A stretch of 12,847 bases of DNA, from NCBI GenBank assembly GCA_030596245.1, contig JAUVKN010000091.1, positions 1-12,847 on the forward strand, written 5' to 3'. Shown one piece after another: positions 1-7,176 of this stretch (its first letter is position 1; each line of letters opens with the position of its first letter). The notes below the pieces were generated by a model that made no database searches, had not been told where the DNA came from, and saw only the letters and a list, made by a program, of their open reading frames with translations. A program made the position numbers and the translations under genes. The stretch comes from Bacteroidia bacterium (lineage in GTDB: Bacteria > Bacteroidota > Bacteroidia > Bacteroidales > GCA-2748055).

Positions 1-403
<403 letters not shown>

Positions 404-455
404 TTTCAAGGCTAATTAAAAAATCCTTTCCAATATGTTAATCTTATTTGAAGAT

Positions 456-566
456 TTTAGGTGACTATTGCAATGGGGAACCACCTCTTACCATTCCGAA
501 CAGAGAAGTTAAGCCCATTTGCGCCGATGGTACTGCGTATAGTGGGAGAGTAGGTCGTTGCCTATC
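456..566 (+). rRNA. 5S ribosomal RNA
   Basis: About 110 bases with the conserved 5S core: CCATTCCGAACAGAGAAGTTAAGC (loop B/C region), GCGCCGATGGTACTG, and GTGGGAGAGTAGGTCG towards the 3' end. The two ends pair (TAGG near 458-461 with CCTA at 561-564), forming helix I. The ends are therefore accurate to within a few bases. The gene lies ~50 bases after the 23S gene and directly before a terminator, so it is the last gene of the rRNA operon. Confidence 0.95.
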
Positions 567-572
567 TTATTT

Positions 573-605
573 AATCCCATCCGTTTTGCGGGTGGGATTT
601 TTTTT
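573..605 (+). terminator. Rho-independent terminator of the rRNA operon
   Basis: AATCCCATCC (573-582) pairs with GGGTGGGATT (590-599), a 10-bp stem with one G-U pair and a 7-base loop. It is followed by an uninterrupted T run (598-605). It sits 7 bases after the 5S end, as expected for an rrn operon terminator. Confidence 0.92.
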
Positions 606-631
606 GCAGTGTTTTTCTAAATATTACCCAA

Positions 632-708
632 GCCAGATATATTGAAGGAATTGCCTGCAATCCATTGCGTAGCAAGGGATTGCAGGCAATGAGAGCGATA
701 TCTCTGGC
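632..708. repeat. Large intergenic hairpin (inverted repeat), function unknown
   Basis: The core is a perfect 14-base inverted repeat: ATTGCCTGCAATCC (650-663) and GGATTGCAGGCAAT (677-690). Inside it, after one A-G mismatch, TTGC (665-668) pairs with GCAA (672-675) around a GTA loop, so almost the whole 41-base core folds. Weaker outer pairing is possible between GCCAGA (632-637) and TCTGGC (703-708), with nearby ATAT segments. No T run follows, so it is not a standard intrinsic terminator. It lies in the spacer 606-806 between the rRNA operon and the porin gene, which otherwise holds nothing I recognise apart from a weak promoter-like box. It could be a REP-like palindrome, a miniature mobile-element remnant, or a structured leader RNA. 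Confidence 0.75.
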
Positions 709-778
709 ATGCTCATAATTGTTTGAATTTTGTTAATTTCTATCGGGTCGAAATCCCTGCAAATCAAACCTGCTTGCT

Positions 779-786
779 TATTTTAG
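779..786 (+). promoter_or_regulatory. Possible Bacteroidota -7 promoter box for the porin gene
   Basis: TATTTTAG differs by one base from the Bacteroidota TAnnTTTG -7 consensus and lies about 20 bases before the proposed GTG start at 807, the same spacing seen at better boxes in this window. No clear -33 TTTG partner is present. Weak call. Confidence 0.25.
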
Positions 787-806
787 TAATTCATTCTGTT
801 TTTCAG

Positions 807-2774
807 GTGAGGAGATTTTATTTAATATTCTTTCTGTTTTCAATCTGTTCGGTTGTTGCAACCGGACAGGTAATTGATACATCTAAAAGTATCAATACCT
901 GGAAGCTGATGCACAACTTTACCCGGTTTGAAGAGACTCCTCTTGATACCAATATGCACGAGTTGCAACGTGACTACCAACCCGCATTCAAACAAGGATT
1001 TAGTTACGAATACATTGGGATCCTGGGACATGCCCTTAATCATGTGGATTACTTCTTGAGGCCCGAATCTGACGCATTTGTATTTGGAAGGGGATGGGAC
1101 CCTTATCTGAAAACACCTGAACGTGCTACCTTCTTCAATACAAAAACACCTTTCACCTCTGTGGCTTATTCGACCATTCCATTCAAGGCGTGGCGGGAAG
1201 AGAATATCGATGTATTGCATACTCAGAATTTCACGCCATTTACCAATTTCGGAATAGAATTTAATATACTGGCAGGCAAAGAGTTATATGAGAATGAAGA
1301 GACCAGGGCAAATCGTATTGGCCTTTTTGGGAGCCATGCTAAGGATAAGTACAGCATTTTCGGAACCTTCTACTACAATGACTTCAAGGTACATGACAAT
1401 GGTGGGCTGGAAGATCTGGATGGATTCCTGGAAGGAGTAGAAGAGAAGCCATGGGAATATGCGGTTAACCTCACCGATGCAAAGTCTCACTATCGCAACC
1501 TCTCCCTGTTTTTGACACAGAAGTACAACCTGGTGGAACGCGTGACAAATACCGATACTCTTGGTATTACCACTACGACTGGCAAGACGCTGTCGGTTTC
1601 ACACCAGCTCCATATCGACAGGAATTTAAAAGATTATGAGGATGTGGTAGATCCTGAAAATCTGTCCCATCTGTACGACAACTACTACTATGAAACAAGC
1701 GAAACAAAAGATTCAGCCACAGAAGATAAGATTTCCAATGTCTTTCAGCTGATCCTTGGGGATCCCGATTATGATAAGATCTCTGTAAGGGCATATATCG
1801 GTCATGAGTTCAGGCATTTTGGCTCAATTTCTCCTCATATGATGCCTGTGTTCTCGCATGTGGATACCATCAGCAGCATGCCCCTTGAAGTGGATTCTGT
1901 TTACAGGGATTCTGCAGCCACCGGGTTTGATTCACAAAATTTTAATGATGTTTATGTGGGCTTTCACCTGGCCGGGCCAACCACCGGAATATGGGATTGG
2001 GTGATTGATGGAAAATATTACCTGTTGGGTTATTATCAGAATGATTTCCAGGTGAATGCCACATTTTCAAGGGAGTTACAGATAAAGGCAGATCTGGGGA
2101 TCCGGGGAAGTTTGGAGACAAGGCGTCCACACTATTTCACGAACCATTACTCCTCCTCTTTCTTCGAGTGGGAGAATGATTTCCCTTCTCTTTTCAGGAT
2201 TAAAGGTGAAGCATTTATCAAAAGTGATGAGCTTGAAATGGATATCCGTGCCGGTGTTGCTTACCTGAGTAATTATTTGTACTGGGACCACGATGCTCTG
2301 CCTCAGGTTTATGATAGCGACCTGTTAATCTTCTCAGGTTTCTTTTCCAAACATTTTAAGTTTTCCGGATTAAATTCGGACAATAGGATCCTTGTTCAAT
2401 ATACCACTGCGAAAGAGGTGCTCAGGTTACCCTTTGCAGCAATTTACACTTCCAATTACTGGAATCAGTCGCTTTTTAAAGGAGCGCTGATTGCAGATCT
2501 TGGCTTTGATCTCTACTATACCACCAAGTACAGGGCAAGTGCTTATATGCCAGTCACAGGAGTCTTTTATCTCCAGGATGAGTACGATGTGGGCGGTTAC
2601 CCTTTTCTGGATCTGTTCCTCGCGTTCCGCGTACAGCGCACCCGGATTTATGTCTCCTATAACAACCTGCTGCATGGAGTAGGTTTTGTGGGGAACAACT
2701 ATTTTACCACCTACCGGTACCCTATGAAGCCGAGGAATTTTCGGTTTGGACTGGTTTGGACGTTTTATGACTAA
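807..2774 (+). CDS. Putative outer-membrane porin (Bacteroidetes Porin_10 type)
   Basis: Predicted 655-residue outer-membrane beta-barrel; the substrate is unknown. From a GTG at 807 the protein begins MRRFYLIFFLFSICSVVATG, a good Sec signal peptide; the open frame extends upstream to a TTG at 723, but that would bury the signal peptide. The N-terminal third carries the pattern I associate with Bacteroidetes 'putative porin' proteins: a YIGILGHALN segment, RGWDPYLKTPER, FFNTKTPFTSVAYS, then a TQNFTPFTNFGIEFN segment and a later NDFKVHDNGGLED. The rest is rich in alternating aromatic/polar strands, and it ends FRFGLVWTFYD with a terminal aromatic as in barrels. Length is normal for the family, which suggests it is intact. 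mltF follows 21 bases later on the same strand and may be co-transcribed. Family assignment is confident; transport role is inferred. Confidence 0.85.
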   Translation: MRRFYLIFFLFSICSVVATGQVIDTSKSINTWKLMHNFTRFEETPLDTNMHELQRDYQPAFKQGFSYEYIGILGHALNHVDYFLRPESDAFVFGRGWDPYLKTPERATFFNTKTPFTSVAYSTIPFKAWREENIDVLHTQNFTPFTNFGIEFNILAGKELYENEETRANRIGLFGSHAKDKYSIFGTFYYNDFKVHDNGGLEDLDGFLEGVEEKPWEYAVNLTDAKSHYRNLSLFLTQKYNLVERVTNTDTLGITTTTGKTLSVSHQLHIDRNLKDYEDVVDPENLSHLYDNYYYETSETKDSATEDKISNVFQLILGDPDYDKISVRAYIGHEFRHFGSISPHMMPVFSHVDTISSMPLEVDSVYRDSAATGFDSQNFNDVYVGFHLAGPTTGIWDWVIDGKYYLLGYYQNDFQVNATFSRELQIKADLGIRGSLETRRPHYFTNHYSSSFFEWENDFPSLFRIKGEAFIKSDELEMDIRAGVAYLSNYLYWDHDALPQVYDSDLLIFSGFFSKHFKFSGLNSDNRILVQYTTAKEVLRLPFAAIYTSNYWNQSLFKGALIADLGFDLYYTTKYRASAYMPVTGVFYLQDEYDVGGYPFLDLFLAFRVQRTRIYVSYNNLLHGVGFVGNNYFTTYRYPMKPRNFRFGLVWTFYD

Positions 2775-2795
2775 GAATTTTTTTAACGATTCATT

Positions 2796-4301
2796 ATGCA
2801 AAAGAGCGTCAGTCTGAAGATTATAGTTTCGTTAGTAATCATCTTATTACCATCAATCCTGGATTCTTGTAACCGCAGAGGGGAGTCACGGTTCAGAGAT
2901 GTTGACAATCTAAAGCCGCAACGCATCACCAATTTGGAATTGATTCATCAGAAAGGGATCCTGAGGGTGGTTACAGAATTCAATTCCATCAGTTATTTCA
3001 TCTACCGGGGACAACCCATGGGATTTCAATACGAAATGTTGCAGGAGCTGGCCAACCACATGGATCTGCAGCTGGAGGTGAACGTGTGCAATGACCTGGA
3101 TCAGAATTTTTTGAATCTCGAGGAGGGCAATGTTGACCTGATTGCCATGAATTTGACAGTCACATCTGAAAGGAAGAAGAAGGTAGACTTTACAGTTCCT
3201 TTTCTGCAAACCAGGCAGGTACTTGTCCAGCGAAAGCCCCAGAGATGGGAGGATATGAACAAGAAACAATTGGAATCCAGTCTGATCCGGAACCAACTCG
3301 ACCTTACTAATAAAACGGTTTTCGTTCAGTCGGGATCGGTTTATGCATTGCGACTTAGTTCACTTTCAAATGAGATAGGGGGCGGAATAGAGATCAGGGA
3401 GGTACAACTTGAGTCAGAACAACTGGTCCAGCGGGTGGCCATGGGCGAGATCGATTATGCCATTTGTGATGAGAATGTTGGTCTGGTGAATCAATTGTAT
3501 TTCCCGCAACTGGATGTGGGTACGGCTATCTCCTTTCCACAGAACGTAGCCTGGGCCGTCCATCCTCAGTCCGACAGCCTGAAGGCAGAAATCGATAGCT
3601 GGCTCAGCAATTGCAGGAAGACCAGCAAGTATGCCATTCTTTACAACAAATATTTTAAAAACCGGCACTCTTTCAGGAGTATCCATAGTGAGTACTATAC
3701 CCTGGGCAGTGGAAAAATTTCCAGTTTTGATGAGATCATTAAAAGGGAGAGTGAACGCATAGGTTGGGACTGGAGGTTAATGGCCTCCATGATATACCAG
3801 GAGTCCAGGTTCAATCCGGAAGCTGAATCCTGGGCTGGTGCATATGGACTGATGCAGCTTATGCCAAACACTGCTAAAAATTATGGGATTACCAGAACCT
3901 CTCCACCTTCAGCACATATCAGGGCCGGAGCTAGTTTTATTAAATGGCTGGATGACAGATTTATAGATGAAATCGATAACCAGGATGAACGGATTAAATT
4001 TGTGCTTGCGTCCTACAACATCGGGTATGGGCATATTCAGGATGCCAGGAGATTGGCTGAACGGTATGAGGATGATCCCAATGTTTGGCACGGAAGTGTG
4101 GAGGAGTGGCTTTTAAAGAAGGCCGATCCAAAATACTACACCGATCAGGTTGTAAAGTACGGGTATGCCAGAGGAATTGAAACCTTCAACTTTGTGAAAG
4201 AGGTGATCGACCGATATGAACACTACAAGAACATCGTGAACAGTGATGTTATTGCAGAATGGAGGCCAATTGAAGAAATTCACTTAGGATCATCGCAGTA
4301 G
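2796..4301 (+). CDS. mltF: MltF-like membrane-bound lytic murein transglycosylase (lipoprotein)
   Basis: 501 residues. A lipoprotein signal peptide ends in ILDSC, so Cys25 is the likely lipidated residue and the protein is probably anchored in the outer membrane facing the periplasm. Residues ~50-290 form a solute-binding protein family 3 (ABC-type) domain (GILRVVTEFNSISYF, GFQYEMLQELA, GNVDLIAMNLTVTSERKKKVDFTVPF). Residues ~305-475 are a soluble-lytic-transglycosylase (SLT, lysozyme-like) domain: the catalytic Glu is E336 in YQESRF, followed by GLMQLMP (351-357) and ASYNIG (405-410). This two-domain order is diagnostic of MltF, which cleaves the MurNAc-GlcNAc bond of peptidoglycan to give 1,6-anhydroMurNAc ends. 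The TAG stop shows TAG is a normal terminator here. The last 53 bases overlap the convergent NUDIX gene. Confidence 0.92.
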   Translation: MQKSVSLKIIVSLVIILLPSILDSCNRRGESRFRDVDNLKPQRITNLELIHQKGILRVVTEFNSISYFIYRGQPMGFQYEMLQELANHMDLQLEVNVCNDLDQNFLNLEEGNVDLIAMNLTVTSERKKKVDFTVPFLQTRQVLVQRKPQRWEDMNKKQLESSLIRNQLDLTNKTVFVQSGSVYALRLSSLSNEIGGGIEIREVQLESEQLVQRVAMGEIDYAICDENVGLVNQLYFPQLDVGTAISFPQNVAWAVHPQSDSLKAEIDSWLSNCRKTSKYAILYNKYFKNRHSFRSIHSEYYTLGSGKISSFDEIIKRESERIGWDWRLMASMIYQESRFNPEAESWAGAYGLMQLMPNTAKNYGITRTSPPSAHIRAGASFIKWLDDRFIDEIDNQDERIKFVLASYNIGYGHIQDARRLAERYEDDPNVWHGSVEEWLLKKADPKYYTDQVVKYGYARGIETFNFVKEVIDRYEHYKNIVNSDVIAEWRPIEEIHLGSSQ

Positions 4302-4704
4302 CACCCCATATCTTCTCCTTTCCAACCCTGTAAAAGGGCGCTTCAATTGACTGACCATGTCTCAGCATTCTTTCCGAATCCAGGTTTCGCGGATCAAGTA
4401 GTTCTGTTAATGGTGTTTCCCTGATGGCAGTATTTTTCATTGATCCATCCTTTTTCTCCCATGCCCCACCGGGAAGACTTACCTGGGCGCTGTGCGGACC
4501 ATCGTATTCATTCCGTTTGATAAAAACCAGCCTGGTCTTTTCATTTGAAGGATACAGCAGGATCAGCACCGCTGCACGAATGGGATCTTTATCATTCCTG
4601 AATACCCCCCTGAAGGTGGGGGCCATCATAAACTGAGCCTTCTCACCGGGTAGTTTTGATGAGAGGATTTCTCGCCACAGATCCCGATTTATGGACCCTT
4701 CCAT
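4249..4704 (-). CDS. NUDIX hydrolase, CoA-pyrophosphatase type, with internal in-frame deletion (probably inactive)
   Basis: 151 residues; relatives are about 190-210. The N-terminal part looks intact: IRAAVLILL, TRLVFIKRNEYDGPHSAQVSLPGG (ending at G80) and AIRE (93-96), the first half of the NUDIX box in the NudL/CoA-diphosphatase subfamily. Directly after RET the family should read EExG and continue for ~50 residues; here RET (95-97) joins PLTELLDP (98-105), which resembles the 'PLxELL' segment normally found far downstream. The C-terminus (KIWGATAMILSEFL) is again normal. The loss removes the metal-binding glutamates, so diphosphatase activity is unlikely. The ATG follows the permease stop with no gap (TAAATG in coding sense), so the two genes are translationally coupled. 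The 3' end overlaps mltF by 53 bases on the other strand. The coding frame is otherwise undamaged. An assembly collapse cannot be excluded. Confidence 0.85.
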   Translation of the reverse strand: MEGSINRDLWREILSSKLPGEKAQFMMAPTFRGVFRNDKDPIRAAVLILLYPSNEKTRLVFIKRNEYDGPHSAQVSLPGGAWEKKDGSMKNTAIRETPLTELLDPRNLDSERMLRHGQSIEAPFYRVGKEKIWGATAMILSEFLQLASILQ

Positions 4705-5949
4705 TTAATTGAACCGGATGCTTTTATCGGGCGAGATCCTGGCGATGATCATGGAGGGGAGCAGGAGAAAGAGAAAAGTGATGGCCATGGTTCCCAGGTT
4801 AAGCAAGAGGATGTGGAGGATGTTCAGGTTGATGGGAACCGTATCCAGGTAATAGGAGCTGGGGTCCAATGAAACCAGGTTCAAATGTTTTTGTGCCATG
4901 CAGATCACCAGTCCGATCAGGTTGCCCCAGAGTAATCCTACAATGGTAAGGTAGCCTGACTGGTAAAGGAAGATTTTTCGCACCGATGCATTGGTGGTTC
5001 CCAGCGCTTTCAGTATGCCAATCATATTGGTTCGCTCAAGAATCAGGATCAACAATCCCGAGATCATGTTGAATCCTGCCACGATAAGCATCAGAAGTAT
5101 GAGGATCACCACATTCATGTCCTGAAGGTTTAACCAGTCAAAGATCTGGGTATACTTGTCCTGAATGGTCTCCACCTTTAAACGACTGCCATCGTCCAGG
5201 AAATCAAAAGCCACACGATTTCTAACCTCTTCGGCAATTTCCGGCAGATCGTCCATCTCTTCCAGTAATACTTCGTATCCGCTTACCTGTCCCGCATGCC
5301 AGTTGTTCAGGCGCTGTACCTGTTTGATATCAGAATAGATATAGAGCCGGTCGAAATCTTCAAGACTGGTTTTATAGGTCCCCTGTATGGTAAAAGTTCT
5401 GGCCCTTGGTGGTTCCTGGATAAAATACATGGTAAACCTGTCGCCCACACCCAGCTTCAGCAGGTTGGCTGTATTCTCCGAGATCACCACATGATTGCTG
5501 CGCACTGTATCACTTACCCTGATTATCTCTCCATCCGACAGGTGTTCCTCTATGAAGTCCCAGTCATACCGACCATCGACACCTTTTAACACAGCGCCAT
5601 GGATCTCTTCTCCGGTCTTGATGATACCTGCTTTAATGGCAAATGGCTGGACATTTTTTACTCCGTCCAATTCCTGAATCAGCGCTACGCTCTCTAATCC
5701 GGCAGGAACTGGCACGGTTTCAAAAGAGAGGTTGGAATCCAGGTTCAGGATCTGGATATGGGCTCCAAATCCGGTGACCTTATTTGAGATCTCCTTTTTG
5801 AATCCGGTAACTATGGCCACAGCCACAATCATTACGATGAGTCCAAGTGCAATACCGAAAATGGCAATGGCGAGGATGGAGCGGGAAAAATTTCGTTTTC
5901 CCTTCCGGCTGCCGATCATGCGGCGAACGATAAAAAGCTCGGTATTCAA
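4705..5949 (-). CDS. LolC/LolE-family lipoprotein-releasing ABC transporter permease
   Basis: 414 residues with the FtsX/MacB permease architecture. One transmembrane segment lies near residues 24-47 (ILAIAIFGIALGLIVMIVAV), followed by a large periplasmic domain (~50-275). Three C-terminal transmembrane segments follow near 280-305, 330-352 and 375-403, including MLIVAGFNMISGLLILILER and the coupling-helix region TNMIGILKALGTTNASVRKIFL. Such proteins form the membrane part of LolCDE, which extracts outer-membrane lipoproteins from the inner membrane; the LolD ATPase is not in the window. The start is a TTG: no in-frame ATG lies upstream, and the MNTELFIVRR start matches the family, whereas the next ATG (M11) would shorten the conserved cytoplasmic N-terminus. 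A TACATTTG -7 box lies 21 bases upstream. A general FtsX-like permease is the alternative reading. Confidence 0.88.
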   Translation of the reverse strand: MNTELFIVRRMIGSRKGKRNFSRSILAIAIFGIALGLIVMIVAVAIVTGFKKEISNKVTGFGAHIQILNLDSNLSFETVPVPAGLESVALIQELDGVKNVQPFAIKAGIIKTGEEIHGAVLKGVDGRYDWDFIEEHLSDGEIIRVSDTVRSNHVVISENTANLLKLGVGDRFTMYFIQEPPRARTFTIQGTYKTSLEDFDRLYIYSDIKQVQRLNNWHAGQVSGYEVLLEEMDDLPEIAEEVRNRVAFDFLDDGSRLKVETIQDKYTQIFDWLNLQDMNVVILILLMLIVAGFNMISGLLILILERTNMIGILKALGTTNASVRKIFLYQSGYLTIVGLLWGNLIGLVICMAQKHLNLVSLDPSSYYLDTVPINLNILHILLLNLGTMAITFLFLLLPSMIIARISPDKSIRFN

Positions 5950-5969
5950 TGATTCTGAATTCTGTCCAT

Positions 5970-5977
5970 CAAATGTA
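5970..5977 (-). promoter_or_regulatory. -7 promoter box for the LolC/E-like permease operon
   Basis: Read on the minus strand, TACATTTG matches the Bacteroidota -7 consensus TAnnTTTG exactly and lies about 20 bases before the TTG start. The same ten bases, ACTACATTTG, occur before the helicase gene. No clear -33 TTTG is visible. It implies a very short 5' leader and no Shine-Dalgarno sequence. Confidence 0.5.
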
Positions 5978-5979
5978 GT

Positions 5980-5988
5980 TATCTTTTG
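5980..5988 (+). promoter_or_regulatory. Possible -7 promoter box for the namZ-cotH pair
   Basis: TATCTTTTG resembles TAnnTTTG with one extra spacer base and ends 17 bases before the ATG at 6006. It lies back-to-back with the permease box within a 56-base divergent spacer, so the two promoters would overlap. Moderate to weak call. Confidence 0.33.
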
Positions 5989-6005
5989 CTTATTTTTAGG
6001 GAGTG

Positions 6006-7175
6006 ATGAGATTGTTGATGTTTATATTGGTGATACTCCAAAGTATGGTCGCCGCCTGCAACCATGCAGAGGAACCTGCAAAGAGCGGAGCCAGCCGTAT
6101 GGATCAATACCTTTCGGTGATCCGCGGAGTAAAGGTAGCCCTGGTGGCCAACCACACATCGGTGGTGGGGGACAGGCACCTGGTGGATACATTGCTTTCG
6201 TGTGGAATCACAAAAGACCAGTTGTTGAAGGTCTTCGCTCCTGAACATGGATTCCGGGGAGAAATGGTAGCCGGAGAACTGGTGGAGGATGGTACCGATC
6301 CGATTACCGGAATTCCCATTGTGTCCCTTTATGGAAATCATAAAAAACCGGTGCCGGAAGAGATGGAAGGGGTAGAGCTGGTGGTATTTGACCCCCAGGA
6401 TGTGGGAGCCCGGTTTTACACCTACATCAGCACCCTTCATTATGTGATGGAAGCGTGTGCCGAAAATGGGGTGCCCCTTCTGGTGTTGGACCGTCCCAAT
6501 CCCAATGGCGGAAGTGTAGATGGTCCGGTCCTGGAATCTGAGTATACCTCTTTCGTTGGAATGCATCCAATCCCGGTGGTGTATGGACTCACCATCGGGG
6601 AACTGGCAATGATGATCAATGGGGAGGGCTGGTTAAAAGATGGGTTGCATTGCAGCCTGCAGATCATCCCCTGTGAAAACTATTTCCATGGAAAGCCCTA
6701 TTCCATGCCGCTGAGTCCCTCTCCAAACCTATCCAACGATCACTCCATATTGATGTACCCTTCCACCTGTTTCTTTGAAGGGACTGTGATGAGCGAAGGA
6801 AGGGGAACGCCCTGGCCCTTCGAGGTATATGGACATCCGGAGCTGGAGGGGGAATTTAGTTTTACACCAGTTTCCATACCAGGGGTATCAGGGAATCCAA
6901 AGTTCAGGGATCAACGCTGTTATGGGGCAGATTTCCGGGATTTTATTCCTGCTGATGGATGGTCCGGGCTACAGCTCCAATGGTTATTGGACGCATATGC
7001 TCAGTATCCGCGCAAAAGTGAATTTTTCACATCTTATTTCGAAAAATTGGCCGGGACAACATCCTTAAGGGAGCAGATTGAGGCGGGCTTAGACCAGCAC
7101 CAGATAAGGCAAAGCTGGCAAAAAGATCTGAGAACCTATAGAAAAATAAGAGAACAATACTTGATTTATGACTGA
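6006..7175 (+). CDS. namZ: NamZ-type exo-beta-N-acetylmuramidase (DUF1343 family) lipoprotein
   Basis: 389 residues from ATG 6006 (a GTG lies immediately before it at 6003). The signal peptide MRLLMFILVILQSMVAAC has a lipobox ending at Cys18, so a membrane-anchored lipoprotein is predicted. The body is a full DUF1343 domain: VALVANHTSVV, VFAPEHGFRG (E80 is a candidate active-site acid by family comparison), GIPIVSLYG, VVFDPQDVGARFYTYISTLH, DRPNPNGG...DGPVLE, VYGLTIGELA, SPSPNLSN, and the C-terminal LREQIEAGLDQHQIRQSW. Characterised members (NamZ of Bacillus and Tannerella) remove MurNAc from the non-reducing ends of peptidoglycan fragments, a cell-wall recycling step. Length and all motifs look intact. 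It is coupled to cotH: the TGA at 7173-7175 is followed after one base by the cotH ATG at 7177. The two residues after CNHA are both Glu, which faintly resembles Bacteroidetes surface-export lipoprotein signals. Confidence 0.9.
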   Translation: MRLLMFILVILQSMVAACNHAEEPAKSGASRMDQYLSVIRGVKVALVANHTSVVGDRHLVDTLLSCGITKDQLLKVFAPEHGFRGEMVAGELVEDGTDPITGIPIVSLYGNHKKPVPEEMEGVELVVFDPQDVGARFYTYISTLHYVMEACAENGVPLLVLDRPNPNGGSVDGPVLESEYTSFVGMHPIPVVYGLTIGELAMMINGEGWLKDGLHCSLQIIPCENYFHGKPYSMPLSPSPNLSNDHSILMYPSTCFFEGTVMSEGRGTPWPFEVYGHPELEGEFSFTPVSIPGVSGNPKFRDQRCYGADFRDFIPADGWSGLQLQWLLDAYAQYPRKSEFFTSYFEKLAGTTSLREQIEAGLDQHQIRQSWQKDLRTYRKIREQYLIYD

Positions 7176-7176
7176 T

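Noticed and set aside
404..455. tRNA or other RNA gene in the 23S-5S spacer
   Set aside because: Only about 50 AT-rich bases with no cloverleaf or conserved segment.
448..645. Small plus-strand open frame over the 5S gene and terminator
   Set aside because: The DNA is 5S rRNA followed by a terminator hairpin; translation is incidental.
650..690. Second intrinsic terminator
   Set aside because: The stem is strong but no T run follows on either strand, and the true rRNA terminator with a T run lies at 573-605.
721..750. TTTG (722-725) with TATCGGGT as a -33/-7 promoter pair for the porin
   Set aside because: The -7 part matches only its first two fixed bases; the TATTTTAG at 779-786 is closer to consensus and better spaced.
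723..806. Extended N-terminus of the porin from a TTG at 723
   Set aside because: It would place 28 residues before a clean signal peptide; GTG 807 fits secretion and promoter spacing better.
5732..6244. 170-codon plus-strand frame spanning the permease 5' end and the namZ start
   Set aside because: It crosses two real genes on opposite strands and includes a low-complexity Gly/Pro-rich translation of namZ in the wrong frame; no domain or signal.
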